From JBCCCJ01 sp039029315 (GTDB lineage: Bacteria > Bacteroidota > Bacteroidia > J057), in the NCBI GenBank assembly GCA_039029315.1, contig JBCCGK010000061.1, forward strand, positions 1 through 64,000: a stretch of DNA of 64,000 bases, in the 5' to 3' direction. How positions within the stretch are numbered: the stretch's first letter is position 1; each line of letters starts with the position of its first letter. Both the position numbers and the translations under genes were made by a program. Below the pieces are notes generated by a model. It was not told the origin of the DNA. It saw nothing but the letters and a program-made list of their open reading frames with translations, and did no database searches. Positions 45,641 to 53,586 of this stretch are shown here, one piece after another.

Positions 45641-46471
45641 TTAATGATGCCAGAGATGGTGCTCATACTCCACCAAAGCCTGTCGTCTTCTTTCTGCTTC
45701 GGGAAGATCCTTGACCCCATCACCAGAAACATTGATGATGTAGCTGTTAAATAATCTCAGGTCAAAAATTTCTGCAAGGGTTCGGGATTCTGCATCATTG
45801 AACCGATTGGTCCATTGTACCTCGTTCAGGGTTTCATATACATCTTCATATCGGAAGGATGCCAAGTATTTTTCGGGTAGGGCCTCGCCGGGATCAGACC
45901 AGATCAGTTGTATATGATCAATCTGATAGACCATTTCTCCTCTGTTTTTGTCAAAAATTCGATCTTCGACAAATTGGATAACAGCCTCAAATGGTGCATA
46001 ATCAATATCTCCGTCTTCTACGATTCCTTCTGCCTCGGGAAAGTCATCTTCTATTGGTTCTTCTGTAATCCATTCATCAGAAGGAAATTCATCAGTCAAC
46101 TCATCTTCGATATATTCTTCCTCAGGGAGATAATCGAAATCCTGAATCCTGGCCAAAATATCTTCATACGATAAGGCTTGATTCAACTTTTCTGGTTCGT
46201 AAGCGATATATTTTCCTTCTTTCAATCCATTCAATAGGGCTACAACCAATCCTCGATATCGATAATCCTGACTAGTCGCATATATTTCTGATTGTGCTTG
46301 GATCAGGGGACGATTGATTTTTTCTCCCAGATCAATTCGATTTACAACCCTTTTGCGGAAAAAATGATCTTCAAATCTGATGTTGCGGCGCTGTCCCAGT
46401 AGGTCGGAACTGATACTTCCTGTCAGGAAGCAGATGAGCATAATGATTTTCGTTCTGTACATGATATTCAT
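45641..46471 (-). CDS. GldN-like type IX secretion protein, paralogue 2
   Basis: 276 residues with leader IIMLICFLTGSISSDLLGQ. Shared motifs with the neighbouring paralogue: FFRKRVVNRIDLGEKINRPL, KYIAYEPEKLNQALSYEDI, VEDRIFDKNRGEMVYQIDHI and RFNDAESRTLAEIFDLRLF, ending PEAERRRQALVEYEHHLWH. The acidic insert (about 115-155) has a different sequence, so the copies diverged long ago. A start nine bases later (MYRTKII) is equally possible. The main gldKLMN cluster must be elsewhere. Confidence 0.85.
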   Translation of the reverse strand: MNIMYRTKIIMLICFLTGSISSDLLGQRRNIRFEDHFFRKRVVNRIDLGEKINRPLIQAQSEIYATSQDYRYRGLVVALLNGLKEGKYIAYEPEKLNQALSYEDILARIQDFDYLPEEEYIEDELTDEFPSDEWITEEPIEDDFPEAEGIVEDGDIDYAPFEAVIQFVEDRIFDKNRGEMVYQIDHIQLIWSDPGEALPEKYLASFRYEDVYETLNEVQWTNRFNDAESRTLAEIFDLRLFNSYIINVSGDGVKDLPEAERRRQALVEYEHHLWHH

Positions 46472-46607
46472 TGCTGGTTTAGAGTAGATGATGGGAATGG
46501 CGCCGATTTCCCAAAAATCTTTGCTCTCTTAATGAGACATAACAAAATGGTTACACGGAGCATCAACAATTTTCTTAATTTCGCTGCGAAATTTTATTTA
46601 GAATTCT

Positions 46608-47789
46608 ATGAAATATCTCGACGAAGCCCAAGTAGCAAACCGAAGAGCACTCATCCGGGTTGATTTTAATGTACCCCTCAATGCAGACTTTGAAGTCACA
46701 GATGACCGCCGTATTCGAGAAGCGATTCCTTCTATTCAACATATTCTTAATCAGGGAGGAAGTTGTGTATTGATGTCTCATTTAGGAAGGCCCAAATCCG
46801 GTCCAGAGGAAAAATTCAGCCTTAGACATACCATTTCTACCCTGAAAAAGTACATAGATGCTGACGTTCATTTTGCAGATGATTGCATCAGCGAAGCGTC
46901 TTTCGCACAAAGTTCTGCACTCAAAGCCGGAGAGGTCCTACTGCTGAACAATCTTCGATTCTACGGAGAGGAAAAAAAGGGAAATCCAGAATTTGCAGAA
47001 AAGCTGGCAAAGCATGGAGATTTCTATGTAAATGACGCCTTCGGAACAGCTCACCGAGCCCACGCAAGTACTACTATTGTAGCACAATTTTTTGACGAAA
47101 AGTACTGTGGATTCCTCCTCAAAAAGGAAATCGCAAATGCCGAACGGGTCCTCAATAGCACTGAAAAGCCTGTTTGTGCAATCATGGGAGGGGCAAAGGT
47201 CTCTGACAAAATCCAGATCATTGAAAATTTGTTGGACAGAATCGACTATCTCTTGATCGGAGGTGGAATGGCTTATACTTTTTTGAAAGCCAAAGGATAT
47301 GAAATCGGCACCTCTCTCCTTGAAGCTGATAAAGTCGCTACCGCTGCTGATCTAATCAAAAAAGCACAGGCAAAAAATGTGCGTCTGCTTACACCTGTTG
47401 ATTCCGTAATTTCTGACAAATTCGGAGAAGATGGTACCATCAAGATTGCCAAGAATGAGGGCCATCCTGCTGATATGATGGGATTGGATATTGGCCCCAA
47501 AACTTTTGAGATGTATTATGACATGATTGTCGGTTCCAAAATCGTCTTGTGGAATGGACCAATGGGTGTCTTCGAAATGGAATCATTTGCGCAAGGAACC
47601 ATGGCCGTTGCCAATGCGGTTGTCGAAGCAACGCAGGCAGGAGCTTTCACCTTGATAGGGGGAGGTGATTCGGCCGCGGCTATCAAAAAAGCAGGACTTG
47701 AATCGCAAGTATCTTATGTTTCTACAGGTGGCGGAGCCTTATTAGAATATCTCGAAGGAAAAACACTTCCTGGTGTAGCGGCTCTGTAA
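46608..47789 (+). CDS. pgk: phosphoglycerate kinase
   Basis: A 393-residue glycolytic enzyme that moves phosphate from 1,3-bisphosphoglycerate to ADP. Signature RRALIRVDFNVPLNADFEVT, SHLGRPKSGPEEKFSLRH, CAIMGGAKVSDKIQIIENLL and the nucleotide loop LIGGGDSAAAIKKAG are all intact. It is monocistronic; a hairpin follows. The palindrome AATTTCGCTGCGAAATT (46578-46594) lies 14 bp before its ATG, in the promoter or leader. Confidence 0.96.
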   Translation: MKYLDEAQVANRRALIRVDFNVPLNADFEVTDDRRIREAIPSIQHILNQGGSCVLMSHLGRPKSGPEEKFSLRHTISTLKKYIDADVHFADDCISEASFAQSSALKAGEVLLLNNLRFYGEEKKGNPEFAEKLAKHGDFYVNDAFGTAHRAHASTTIVAQFFDEKYCGFLLKKEIANAERVLNSTEKPVCAIMGGAKVSDKIQIIENLLDRIDYLLIGGGMAYTFLKAKGYEIGTSLLEADKVATAADLIKKAQAKNVRLLTPVDSVISDKFGEDGTIKIAKNEGHPADMMGLDIGPKTFEMYYDMIVGSKIVLWNGPMGVFEMESFAQGTMAVANAVVEATQAGAFTLIGGGDSAAAIKKAGLESQVSYVSTGGGALLEYLEGKTLPGVAAL

Positions 47790-47815
47790 ATCAAGCTTAT
47801 AAGGAATATCAGAAG

Positions 47816-47840
47816 ACTTAATCGCAATTCGCGATTGAGT
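47816..47840. terminator. hairpin between pgk and the UbiA gene
   Basis: ACTTAATCGC aattc GCGATTGAGT pairs with one mismatch. It lies 26 bp after the pgk stop between two convergent genes; there is only a weak T-stretch after it, so it may be a bidirectional or imperfect terminator. Confidence 0.5.
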
Positions 47841-47890
47841 GCTTATTTGGAAGATCATCAGCATGTATTCACACCATTCAAAAGATATTC

Positions 47891-48763
47891 CTACAAATAT
47901 ATCAAAATCACAAAAGCAATGACCCATCCCAGGATGGTTAGCTGAAGAAAGGAGTCCTGCAAAAATACTTTTGTGGGACTTCCGCTTTTTTCCTCTACAA
48001 AAGTAATTTGCATATATCTCAATACACCCAACAAAACAAAGGCAACAGTGAGATAAAGGTACTCACTTCCAAATTTCTGCTGGACCTCGGGTGAAATGGT
48101 ATATGACAAATAGGAAACAACCAATACTGAAGCCATGATTACCATTGCTCCATTGATGAATTCCAGATTATAGCCATCTATCGATTTTCGAACTTTGTTT
48201 CCTTCGGCAGCCAATAGGACATCATCCCTTCTTTTTGCCAATGCAAGAAATAAAGCTCCTAAAAAAATCATCAATACGATCCACATCGTCAACGGAATAT
48301 CAGGGGTAGCAATCGTGGCGCCCGTGGCAATTCGAATTAAAAATCCCAAAGCTATGATGAAGATATCCAGGATTGGTATATGCTTCAACTTAAAGGTGTA
48401 TAGGACATTCATGAACACATAACTCGAAATCAGGTAGAAAGCATGTTTGTCTAACCAATAAAACATTGGCACGAACAATACCAATAGAATCCCCATCAAC
48501 ACCAGGGCATTCTTACCTGACACAATGCCCGAAGCGATAGGCCGATGCTTTTTGACCGGATGTTTCCTGTCTTCTTCCTGATCCAGATAATCATTGAGAA
48601 TATAGACAGCACTTGCAACCAAGGAAAACCCAATGATGCCAATAATAGTCCTCCAAATCACCTCCCATTCATTGATTCGCAATGCAAAAAATGCAGGCAG
48701 GATCAAAACAAGGTTTTTTAGATATTGATGAGGTCGGAGAAGAGTAAGGTAGGCTTTGATCAT
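47891..48763 (-). CDS. decaprenyl-phosphate phosphoribosyltransferase-like (UbiA family)
   Basis: A 290-residue integral membrane protein with about eight helices. The first aspartate-rich motif is VYILNDYLDQEEDRKHPVKK followed by HRPIASGIVSG, which is the form seen in DPPR synthases (Rv3806c type) rather than quinone prenyltransferases. These attach phosphoribose from PRPP to a polyprenyl phosphate in the cytoplasmic membrane, the first step towards polyprenyl-phospho-arabinofuranose or related sugar donors. A DprE2-like SDR for a later step is at 19224-19958. Confidence 0.85.
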   Translation of the reverse strand: MIKAYLTLLRPHQYLKNLVLILPAFFALRINEWEVIWRTIIGIIGFSLVASAVYILNDYLDQEEDRKHPVKKHRPIASGIVSGKNALVLMGILLVLFVPMFYWLDKHAFYLISSYVFMNVLYTFKLKHIPILDIFIIALGFLIRIATGATIATPDIPLTMWIVLMIFLGALFLALAKRRDDVLLAAEGNKVRKSIDGYNLEFINGAMVIMASVLVVSYLSYTISPEVQQKFGSEYLYLTVAFVLLGVLRYMQITFVEEKSGSPTKVFLQDSFLQLTILGWVIAFVILIYL

Positions 48764-49222
48764 ATCGGCACAAAAATCGCCCTTTTTGATTTTTTTTCCA
48801 ATGAGACAAGCAAAGGAATTTCAGATTGACCATTTCCGCAATTCATCCTCCCATATCCTCCATTCAGAAAGCAATACTGACAGGAAAAAACCAAAGTATC
48901 AAAAGGTTCGGATGGGATAAGTACTTTTGAATCAAACAAATCCAAACAAGCCTAAGTGCTCATGTATCCACGCTCTTTTCGCCTTTTCGCACCTTGCTTT
49001 GAATTCTTCACTTTACCAAGTTTGTTCTTTTTCTTGTATCAGATTGCCTGCCACTGCTATTGTCAGATGGCACGGAAACCTGAGCAAGTTTTGATGATGG
49101 TAGGCTAAGCTTTGCCTTATCCCTAGCATCAAGTATCATCCTAATCCTTCAGAGTCCCCCTTCTCATGCTAGCAATGAGGAGGGGACGTTGTTTTTCCAA
49201 AGACTCTTGCTAATATTGCAAC
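48764..49222. other. 460-bp intergenic region upstream of birA
   Basis: No ORF with protein-like character. GTCCCC / GGGGAC (49158-49194) can pair around CTTCTCATGCTAGCAATGAGGA and is followed by GTTGTTTTTCC, so a plus-strand terminator is possible although no plus-strand gene precedes it nearby. An unannotated small RNA ending here is conceivable. No tRNA or known riboswitch consensus was recognised. Confidence 0.4.
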
Positions 49223-49978
49223 ATGACTCCATTTCCAGGACGCCATATTTTTCGATTGTCTGAGGCATCATCTACCAATACTGTTGCCATGCATATGCTT
49301 GCCGATAGTCCTCCAGATGGAAGCGTCGTTTTGACTTATCACCAAAAAGCCGGAAAAGGACAAAAAGGCAATCATTGGGAAGCAAAACCAGGGTTAAACC
49401 TCACTTTTAGTCTGATTTGCTATCCCAGCTTCCTTTCCATAGACCGCATGTTCGAGTTAAGCAAGATTACTTGTCTCGCAGTAAAAAACTGTGTCGAGCA
49501 ATGGCTTCCTACTCAAGAAGTACTCATCAAATGGCCCAATGATGTACTTCTCAATGGAAAAAAAGTAGCAGGCATTCTGATCGAGAATCAATTGGAAGGG
49601 ACTAACATTCAAGCCTCAATCATTGGTATAGGACTGAATATCAACCAAGTACTTTTTTCTTCGCAAATCGCGAATCGCGCTACTTCTATGGCGCTGATTG
49701 AGAGTCGGACATTTGAATTGGAAAAAGTTCTTCAGTCCCTACTGACAACATTTGACAAGTACTATATTGAACTTCAGCAGGGTCAATATGCTTCTATTGA
49801 TCGATCCTATCTCCAATATCTCTATGGATATCAGGAAGCAATTCCTATCCTCATTGAAAACAGAAGAATTGTTACGCCAATCATCGGTATCGACAAAGGT
49901 GGGCGAATGGCTTTGATGATTGATGGAAGAATGCAGTATTTCGACATCAAAGAGGCCAGCATTGAAATCGGAAAATGA
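49223..49978 (+). CDS. birA: biotin--[acetyl-CoA-carboxylase] ligase
   Basis: 251 residues, a BirA catalytic domain without the N-terminal DNA-binding domain, as usual in Bacteroidota. Motifs: STNTVAMHML, HQKAGKGQKGNHWEAKPG (the GRGRxGR biotin loop, here with Lys and Asn), LIKWPNDVLLNGKKVAGILI and GIGLNINQ. It biotinylates the carboxylase carrier protein; a repressor role is excluded by the missing wHTH domain. One TTCGCA-N3-CGCGAA palindrome (49660-49674) lies within codons for SSQIANRA. Confidence 0.92.
   Translation: MTPFPGRHIFRLSEASSTNTVAMHMLADSPPDGSVVLTYHQKAGKGQKGNHWEAKPGLNLTFSLICYPSFLSIDRMFELSKITCLAVKNCVEQWLPTQEVLIKWPNDVLLNGKKVAGILIENQLEGTNIQASIIGIGLNINQVLFSSQIANRATSMALIESRTFELEKVLQSLLTTFDKYYIELQQGQYASIDRSYLQYLYGYQEAIPILIENRRIVTPIIGIDKGGRMALMIDGRMQYFDIKEASIEIGK
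49660..49674. repeat. 15-bp interrupted palindrome, copy 2
   Basis: TTCGCA AAT CGCGAA, inside birA. Confidence 0.75.
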
Positions 49979-49992
49979 GTGCCTCCGCGCAA

Positions 49993-51294
49993 TCAGGGAC
50001 GACTTTCTTGGGCTAGCAATTTGATAGAACTCGCCAGATGATCCAAATCCTTCAAGGATGTAAACACATTCGGGCTAATTCGAATCCCACTCACATCCTT
50101 ATGATTGGTAGCCGTAACATAGATTCCGTATGTAAGAAGCAATTCCCTTGAAAGATCTCCAGCTCCCCAATTGGCAAGAGAAAAATTGGCAATCCCACAA
50201 GAAGATTCTGGCTTCATTGATGTATTGAGCGAAAAGCCCGCAACATCTTTGACTTGGTTGACCCAATACTCTTTCAGATATCTAAGCCGTGCAGACTTGC
50301 GTGCGGTTCCAATTCCATTGTGAAATGCTATCGCATCTGAGATAGCCAACTCTATCGGAAAAGGCCGGGTGCCCAAATGTTCGAATTTCGTAATTTTGTC
50401 CTTTTCCCCTTCAGGATATCCATACATGGGCCAGAGGTCGGCAATTCTATCTTTTTTCACATAGAGCATTCCCGTCCCAAATGGAGCGCATAACCATTTG
50501 TGAAGACTTGTTCCAAAATAGTCACAACCAAGGTCAGAAATCTTGAACGCTAATTGACAAAAAGAATGTGCTCCATCAACTATCGTTTGGACCCCATGAT
50601 CTCTTGCCATCGAACAAATTTGCTGAGCCGGGAGAATCTGTCCAGACAAATTGATCATGTGGCAAAACAAAATAGCTTTGGTCTTTTTGTTTATCGCTTG
50701 CTTAAATAACTGAACGATTTCAGAGGCATCTTCGGCAGGAGTAGGCAATGATATTTTTGCAATTTTGACACCTCGTCTTCTTTCAAGCATATCCAAAGTA
50801 TTCAACATACTGGGATAATCTTGGTCTGTGGTGAGAATCTCATCTCCCTTTTTTAAGTTCAAGCCATTGATGACAGTTTCCAATGCTTCTGTTGCATTTC
50901 GCATAATAGCGACTTCTCCAACATCGCAGCCTCCTAATTCTGCCAACTGACGTCGGACATGAGTTCGCAATCGGCCCATTGTACGCCACATATAGTAAGC
51001 AGGTGCTTCGTTTGCAAATTGCGAATACGTATATACTTTCTCTTGTACAAGCTTTGGGTGGGGAGAAACACCCCCACTATTGAGATTGATCAAGGAATTG
51101 GAAGAAGTGTATGCTTGTCTGATTTCAAACCAAAAGTCTTCATCTGAAGCAGCCAACTCCGGAGAAGCGTGTTTGAAATCTTCCAGTCGATCCAGACTTG
51201 ATTGTGCTTTCAATGGGTTCAGCCAGGTGCCGGCAAAAGTAGCTCCAGCGAATCCCCCCAAAGAGCGAATGAAATCTCTCCTTTTTTGAGACAT
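49993..51294 (-). CDS. Tat-exported class V aminotransferase-like PLP enzyme
   Basis: 433 residues. The N-terminus MSQKRRDFIRSLGGFAGATF is a twin-arginine leader, so the folded enzyme with its cofactor is exported to the periplasm. The class V fold shows VAIMRNATEALETVINGLNL, TTDQDYPSMLNTLDML, VDGAHSFCQLAFKISDLGCD and the PLP lysine in YFGTSLHKWLCAPFGTGMLY near residue 250. It resembles isopenicillin-N epimerase-like proteins; the substrate is unknown. One palindrome copy (51011-51025) is inside. Confidence 0.87.
   Translation of the reverse strand: MSQKRRDFIRSLGGFAGATFAGTWLNPLKAQSSLDRLEDFKHASPELAASDEDFWFEIRQAYTSSNSLINLNSGGVSPHPKLVQEKVYTYSQFANEAPAYYMWRTMGRLRTHVRRQLAELGGCDVGEVAIMRNATEALETVINGLNLKKGDEILTTDQDYPSMLNTLDMLERRRGVKIAKISLPTPAEDASEIVQLFKQAINKKTKAILFCHMINLSGQILPAQQICSMARDHGVQTIVDGAHSFCQLAFKISDLGCDYFGTSLHKWLCAPFGTGMLYVKKDRIADLWPMYGYPEGEKDKITKFEHLGTRPFPIELAISDAIAFHNGIGTARKSARLRYLKEYWVNQVKDVAGFSLNTSMKPESSCGIANFSLANWGAGDLSRELLLTYGIYVTATNHKDVSGIRISPNVFTSLKDLDHLASSIKLLAQESRP
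51011..51025. repeat. 15-bp interrupted palindrome, copy 3
   Basis: TTTGCA AAT TGCGAA, inside the Tat-exported PLP enzyme gene; one arm has a C to T change. Confidence 0.65.
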
Positions 51295-51408
51295 GCGGAT
51301 AATTTGACAGGGTTTCTTTTCCTACCAAGAAAAGTACAATCGTTTGGATTCACATACAACTGAATTTTATTCTTTCCTGTGAATCCTTCTAGTAAGTCTA
51401 ACAGACTC

Positions 51409-52077
51409 CTAGAGCGTCGCAATAAAAATCCCCGCCAATACCACAGCCTGAATTGTTAATCCCAACCCAAATCCTGTTATAGCTCTTTTGAATTTCTTCT
51501 TCTTCGCGACCTGATTATATCCTTGGGCATATTCAGGACTCGTTCGGTATAATTCAGGATTGGGAAGTTGGTAATATTTTGGATTAACAGGGACAGCAGA
51601 AATCACGGCTCCCGTTACAGCACCAGTAAAGATTCCTCCCAATGGATATCCAACCGTCGCACCAAAGGTTCCCCACTTAGCACCACGATTATCAAAATGC
51701 ATATCGGCATCTACCTGTCCTCGCTCATACAAATCTTCGATTCCCTCGGAATTGGTCCATATTTTCTTGGTTCGCAAGCTATCCATGGCAGGAGTTACCA
51801 CAAAATACTGTTTCATCCCATCTTCGAAGATGATCATTTCTACCTTCGATTTGGCGATCTTTATCGGCTGTTCATTTAGCGCTGAAAATTCATTGTACAG
51901 AATATGACGCTTTTGAATCTCTCTTACTTTCGCAACAATTTCACCATCAGTCTTTTTCACAATTAGATCTTGTGCATTCGCAAATTGCGATTTGATCCCA
52001 AGCAGTCCGATTAGGATGAAAAAAATCAATACGCCTTGAAGGGATAATCGGTTGAGAGAAAATGTGATGACATTCAT
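51409..52077 (-). CDS. exported hypothetical protein with C-terminal membrane hairpin
   Basis: 222 residues. A signal sequence (LQGVLIFFILIGLLGIKSQF) is followed by a beta-rich part (DLIVKKTDGEIVAKVREIQK; IKIAKSKVEMIIFEDGMKQY), a pattern common in Bacteroidota proteins that start 'DxIxxxxGxxIxaKVxEI'. The C-terminal half has a Gly/Ala-rich helix (GATVGYPLGGIFTGAVTGAV) and a last membrane helix (GFGLGLTIQAVVLAGIFIAT). No function is known. A palindrome copy (51977-51991) lies in the leader codons. Confidence 0.65.
   Translation of the reverse strand: MNVITFSLNRLSLQGVLIFFILIGLLGIKSQFANAQDLIVKKTDGEIVAKVREIQKRHILYNEFSALNEQPIKIAKSKVEMIIFEDGMKQYFVVTPAMDSLRTKKIWTNSEGIEDLYERGQVDADMHFDNRGAKWGTFGATVGYPLGGIFTGAVTGAVISAVPVNPKYYQLPNPELYRTSPEYAQGYNQVAKKKKFKRAITGFGLGLTIQAVVLAGIFIATL
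51977..51991. repeat. 15-bp interrupted palindrome, copy 4
   Basis: TTCGCA AAT TGCGAT, within the signal-peptide codons of the gene at 51409-52077; the last base differs. Confidence 0.65.
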
Positions 52078-52190
52078 AAATATCTTGGATTGACTATAGA
52101 AGGACCTTTTATTGCTAGAAAGACGTTTCTTGATAGGAATTTGCTACCTTTATTTTCTTACTCTCGTTTATACAAAGAAACGAACACCAT

Positions 52191-52886
52191 ATGATTCTAT
52201 CGAAGAAAAGCAGGAATCTCTTAGCAATCAAGGGCATATTTTGTCTACTTATTTTGTTTAGTCTGTCTATCCCTCCTGGCTTTGGGCAGAAACATCATTT
52301 CAAAATCGCAAAACTCAAATATGATGGGGGAGGGGATTGGTATGCGAATAGAAGTTCACTTCCCAATCTTATTGAATTTATCAATGATCATAGCACTACA
52401 CAAATAGCCGTAGTCGAAGATGAGGTAGAACCTGGTGGTTCTCAAATTTATCAATATCCATATGTATATCTGACAGGACATGGGAATGTTGTCTTCACTG
52501 ATGCCGAAGCTCGTAATCTCCGAGAATATCTTATTTCTGGAGGATTTCTCCACATAGATGACAACTATGGAATGGACAAATATATCCGAAGAGAAATGAA
52601 GAAAGTCTTTCCTGAATTAGAGTTTGTTGAACTCCCATTTTCGCATGGCATCTATCACCAGCATTTTGACTTTGACAAAGGTCTACCAAAAATCCATGAG
52701 CATGATGGAAAACCATCAGAAGGGCTGGCACTGATATATGAAAATCGTGTCATTTGCTTTTATTCCTATGAATCTGACCTGGGAGATGGTTGGGAAGATT
52801 CCCGCATCCACAACAATCCAGAAGAAATTCGAATCGCAGCTCTTCAGATGGGCGCGAATATCGTACTTTGGTCTATCAACCATTGA
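52191..52886 (+). CDS. DUF4159 domain protein, exported
   Basis: 231 residues with a signal peptide (IKGIFCLLILFSLSIPPGFG). The DUF4159 domain fills the rest: FKIAKLKYDGGGDWYANRSS, YPYVYLTGHGNVVFTDAEAR, YLISGGFLHIDDNYGMD and SHGIYHQHFDF, ending MGANIVLWSINH. The fold resembles a glutamine-amidotransferase-like sheet; DUF4159 proteins often sit with MoxR/BatA-type clusters, which are not visible here. A possible -7 box TACCTTTA lies at 52145-52152. Confidence 0.88.
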   Translation: MILSKKSRNLLAIKGIFCLLILFSLSIPPGFGQKHHFKIAKLKYDGGGDWYANRSSLPNLIEFINDHSTTQIAVVEDEVEPGGSQIYQYPYVYLTGHGNVVFTDAEARNLREYLISGGFLHIDDNYGMDKYIRREMKKVFPELEFVELPFSHGIYHQHFDFDKGLPKIHEHDGKPSEGLALIYENRVICFYSYESDLGDGWEDSRIHNNPEEIRIAALQMGANIVLWSINH

Positions 52887-52958
52887 GGTTGGCAGATAAT
52901 ATCAAATACTGGAATAGCGTAGTGAACCCAAATAGAAGTAGAAGCGCTTTTTCTTGTT

Positions 52959-53168
52959 TTATACCTCCAGATTTTTGGGGAGCCGGCCACTTCCATTGCA
53001 CCATTCACATCGTTCTCGATTTCGGGTATTTTGCCAATATCCTCGTCCGTCACATCTCGGGCAATCTTTGGTATCAGAAAACTGGTCTGATATCCAGGAC
53101 CCAAAGACCCGAAAGGCAATGATAAGTATCACTGCCATGAGGACAAGTTGAATCAAAGTGAATCCCAT
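52959..53168 (-). CDS. membrane-anchored DnaJ-type zinc-finger small protein
   Basis: 69 residues: one N-terminal membrane helix (LIQLVLMAVILIIAFRVFG), then two zinc knuckles of the DnaJ central-domain form, CPRCDGRGYW and CEWCNGSGRL. Spacing of 17 residues between pairs matches one DnaJ CxxCxGxG hairpin. It starts 3 bp after the upstream gene stops, so the two are one operon. A chaperone-like or rubredoxin-like binding role in the membrane is a guess. Confidence 0.75.
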   Translation of the reverse strand: MGFTLIQLVLMAVILIIAFRVFGSWISDQFSDTKDCPRCDGRGYWQNTRNRERCEWCNGSGRLPKNLEV

Positions 53169-53171
53169 TCT

Positions 53172-53570
53172 CTACTCGTCTTCCTCTTCGACTTTCTCAA
53201 CTTGATAAATAAAATATTTGGTATCTCCACGCCAGTCAAATTGATAGAATCTTTCTTTGTAGTGGAGTTTTACTGCATAGCCTTGATCCATCGCATCGTC
53301 GATCGCCCTGACGATGGCGTCGTCATCGCGATATACCGAAAATGCCCATACATTTGGTGAGATATCTCCATCAGAATCTTTCGCAAATCCTCCTGCATTC
53401 AGGTTCCCCTCAAAGGTTTTGAATATCACACCTTTTTTGCTGAATTTCACAATTTGGCCAACTCGTGAACCAGAGCTATACGTACCAAATACCGCAATTC
53501 CACCACCAACTCCTCCTGCAACAACCACAACAACGAGGAGAATGATTAGAACTTTTTTGAATGTTTTCAT
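53172..53570 (-). CDS. single-span membrane protein (often labelled '6-phosphogluconate dehydrogenase')
   Basis: 132 residues: one N-terminal membrane helix (VLIILLVVVVVAGGVGGGIA), then FGTYSSGSRVGQIVKFSKKG, EGNLNAGGF, VWAFSVYRDD, GYAVKLHYKERFYQFDWRGD and TKYFIYQVEK. This pattern is widespread in Bacteroidota and is often mislabelled as 6-phosphogluconate dehydrogenase in databases; it has no Rossmann fold and is not that enzyme. It shares an operon with the zinc-finger protein after it, and its start is only 16 bp from the divergent gene at 53587. Confidence 0.8.
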   Translation of the reverse strand: MKTFKKVLIILLVVVVVAGGVGGGIAVFGTYSSGSRVGQIVKFSKKGVIFKTFEGNLNAGGFAKDSDGDISPNVWAFSVYRDDDAIVRAIDDAMDQGYAVKLHYKERFYQFDWRGDTKYFIYQVEKVEEEDE

Positions 53571-53586
53571 AAGTCAAATATAATAT

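Noticed and set aside
48950..49150. A cobalamin riboswitch, suggested by GCCACTG at about 49052
   Set aside because: The conserved upstream and downstream boxes are missing and the next gene is birA, not B12-related.
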